Source: Gammaproteobacteria bacterium (GTDB lineage Bacteria > Pseudomonadota > Gammaproteobacteria > Steroidobacterales > Rariloculaceae). From it: a stretch of DNA of 32,193 nucleotides. Location: positions 1 to 32,193 of the forward strand of contig JAOTTJ010000006.1 of assembly GCA_029864465.1 (NCBI GenBank). Direction: 5' to 3'. Shown piece by piece: positions 31,189 to 32,193 of the stretch. The position numbers were made by a program, and so were the translations under genes. Below the pieces are notes generated by a model. The model was not told the DNA's origin and did not search any database. It saw nothing but the letters and a program-made list of their open reading frames with translations. Position 1 is the first letter of the stretch. Each line of letters opens with the position of its first letter.

Positions 31189-32193
31189 ATAGGTTCTAGA
31201 ATCGTCCAAAGCGGAGAGTTTTTCGTAGTCGGGGGACCCGTCCAGCCTGACCGCGCCTGCTATCTTGAGCGTGCCGCTGACGAAGCCCTGCGGCAGGGGC
31301 TGCTGGATCGGCAGTTCTGCTATGTCCTCGGTCCGAAGGCCAGCGGCAAAACGAGCTTGATGGCTCGAACGATACGCGCGCTTCGCGCCGAGGGACAGCT
31401 CGCAGCCGTCGTAGATCTGACGCAGATTGGCGCTCGCGGAGAGAGCACCGAAGCGGGTCGTTGGTTTTATAGCATCGCGTATCGCATTGTTCGCGAGCTG
31501 CGAATCAAGGTCGACCTTCAGACCTGGTGGCAAGAAAAGAGCGTGCTCATGAGAGAGCAGCGGTTGTCAGAATTCTTCTGGGAAATCGTGCTCGCGAATA
31601 CGACTGCGCCGGTCACCGTATTCTACGACGAGATTGAGCGTGCGCTGGATCTGCCATTCTCAGGCGAGCTGTTTGCCGCATTGAGCAATTGTTACAACGG
31701 CCGCGTCACCGAACCCGACTACCAACGTCTGAACTTTGCCGTCCTGGGCGTCGCAACGCCGCGCCAGCTTGGCCGTGGCGTGACCTTACCGCTGTTTCTA
31801 GACGGTCTTGCCGTCGAACCGCGCGATTTCTCGCTCGAGGAGACCTATGGGCTCGATCAAGGATTCAGTACTAGCGAGGAGCAGGCGCACGCGACGCTGA
31901 AGCGCGTGCACTATTGGGTGAAAGGCCAGCCGTATCTTACCCAGAAGATCGCAAGGGCCGTCGCGCGGCGCGGCGGAACGGCCGATGCTGTCGACACTAT
32001 CGTCCGCGAGCAATTTCTGACACAAGGCGCTCGTGACGAGGAGCCGCTACTCAACCACGTTGCCGGTTTGCTCACAGGAGGCGGTGTGCCCAAGCGCCGC
32101 GCACTCGTGTTGCTGAAGAAACTCGGTAAAGGCGCACCGATCGTTGCCGACCCGGATTCCCCGGCGCAGGAATCGCTTCGCCTGGCGGGCATC
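31189..32193 (+). CDS. AAA_35-type (AAA-like) ATPase, N-terminal part; runs off the window
   Basis: The frame is open from just after a TGA at 31144 to the window end. The conserved sequence starts near 31213: FFVVGGPVQPDRACYLERAAD, broken here before the next block LLDRQFCYVLGPKASGKTSLM, which holds Walker A (GPKASGKTS). Walker B is VTVFYDEIE. FAVLGVATPRQLGRG and VHYWVKGQPYLTQKIARAV follow the AAA_35 pattern. Such domains usually head long multi-domain signalling ATPases with TPR, PEGA or propeller repeats; what follows here is outside the window. No ATG, GTG or TTG in this frame precedes the Walker A region. I set the start at ATA 31189 (GGGGA about 7 nt upstream) only as a marker; ATC 31201 or a small indel are other options. 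Confidence 0.75.
   Translation, partial: MGSRIVQSGEFFVVGGPVQPDRACYLERAADEALRQGLLDRQFCYVLGPKASGKTSLMARTIRALRAEGQLAAVVDLTQIGARGESTEAGRWFYSIAYRIVRELRIKVDLQTWWQEKSVLMREQRLSEFFWEIVLANTTAPVTVFYDEIERALDLPFSGELFAALSNCYNGRVTEPDYQRLNFAVLGVATPRQLGRGVTLPLFLDGLAVEPRDFSLEETYGLDQGFSTSEEQAHATLKRVHYWVKGQPYLTQKIARAVARRGGTADAVDTIVREQFLTQGARDEEPLLNHVAGLLTGGGVPKRRALVLLKKLGKGAPIVADPDSPAQESLRLAGI

Overview
The window is GC-rich, gene-dense bacterial DNA. The gene set (ManB/CpsG-type phosphomannomutase, beta-class GstA, split bioFD/bioA, ilvB/ilvH, proBA, class II NrdJ, UspE-like protein) fits a gammaproteobacterium, probably environmental. I cannot name the genus. I see no rRNA, tRNA, CRISPR array, insertion sequence or phage gene.

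Region 1 (1-9.3 kb, + strand) is the most unusual part. It is a tightly coupled operon of envelope and signalling proteins: a TPR/PEGA protein (cut by the window edge), an FHA-like/TM/PEGA/FGE-fold protein, a small secreted Pro/Ala-rich protein, a MotA/TolQ/ExbB-like channel, an actin/Hsp70-fold protein fused to an FHA domain, and two von Willebrand factor A (VWA) proteins. The single N-terminal membrane helix of each VWA protein opens with an Asp-x-(Met/Ile)-Thr motif like that of the MotB stator. A separate gene for a glycine-zipper/OmpA peptidoglycan-binding protein follows and is closed by a hairpin terminator. I read this as an undescribed proton-motive-force-driven envelope machine in which VWA domains take the place of the MotB/TolR/ExbD periplasmic domain. 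That reading is inference.

Region 2 (9.4-12.0 kb, - strand) holds gstA and the bioF-bioD pair. Region 3 (12.1-22.6 kb) is a stress or low-oxygen island: B12-dependent ribonucleotide reductase, a BCAM0308-family zinc-ribbon protein, a UspE-like protein, a site-2 protease with CBS domains, a DUF3775 protein, and a - strand operon of CBS protein, APH/P-loop kinase fusion, Lon-like protease and USP-like protein. Region 4 (22.7-25.5 kb) has the phosphomannomutase and, divergent from it, bioA, with a perfect 32-bp palindrome between them. Region 5 (25.6-30.6 kb) is amino-acid biosynthesis: ilvB on the - strand, divergent from ilvH-proB-proA. Region 6 (30.6-32.2 kb) has a small conserved-looking hypothetical gene and the start of an AAA_35-type ATPase that runs off the window and has no ordinary start codon.
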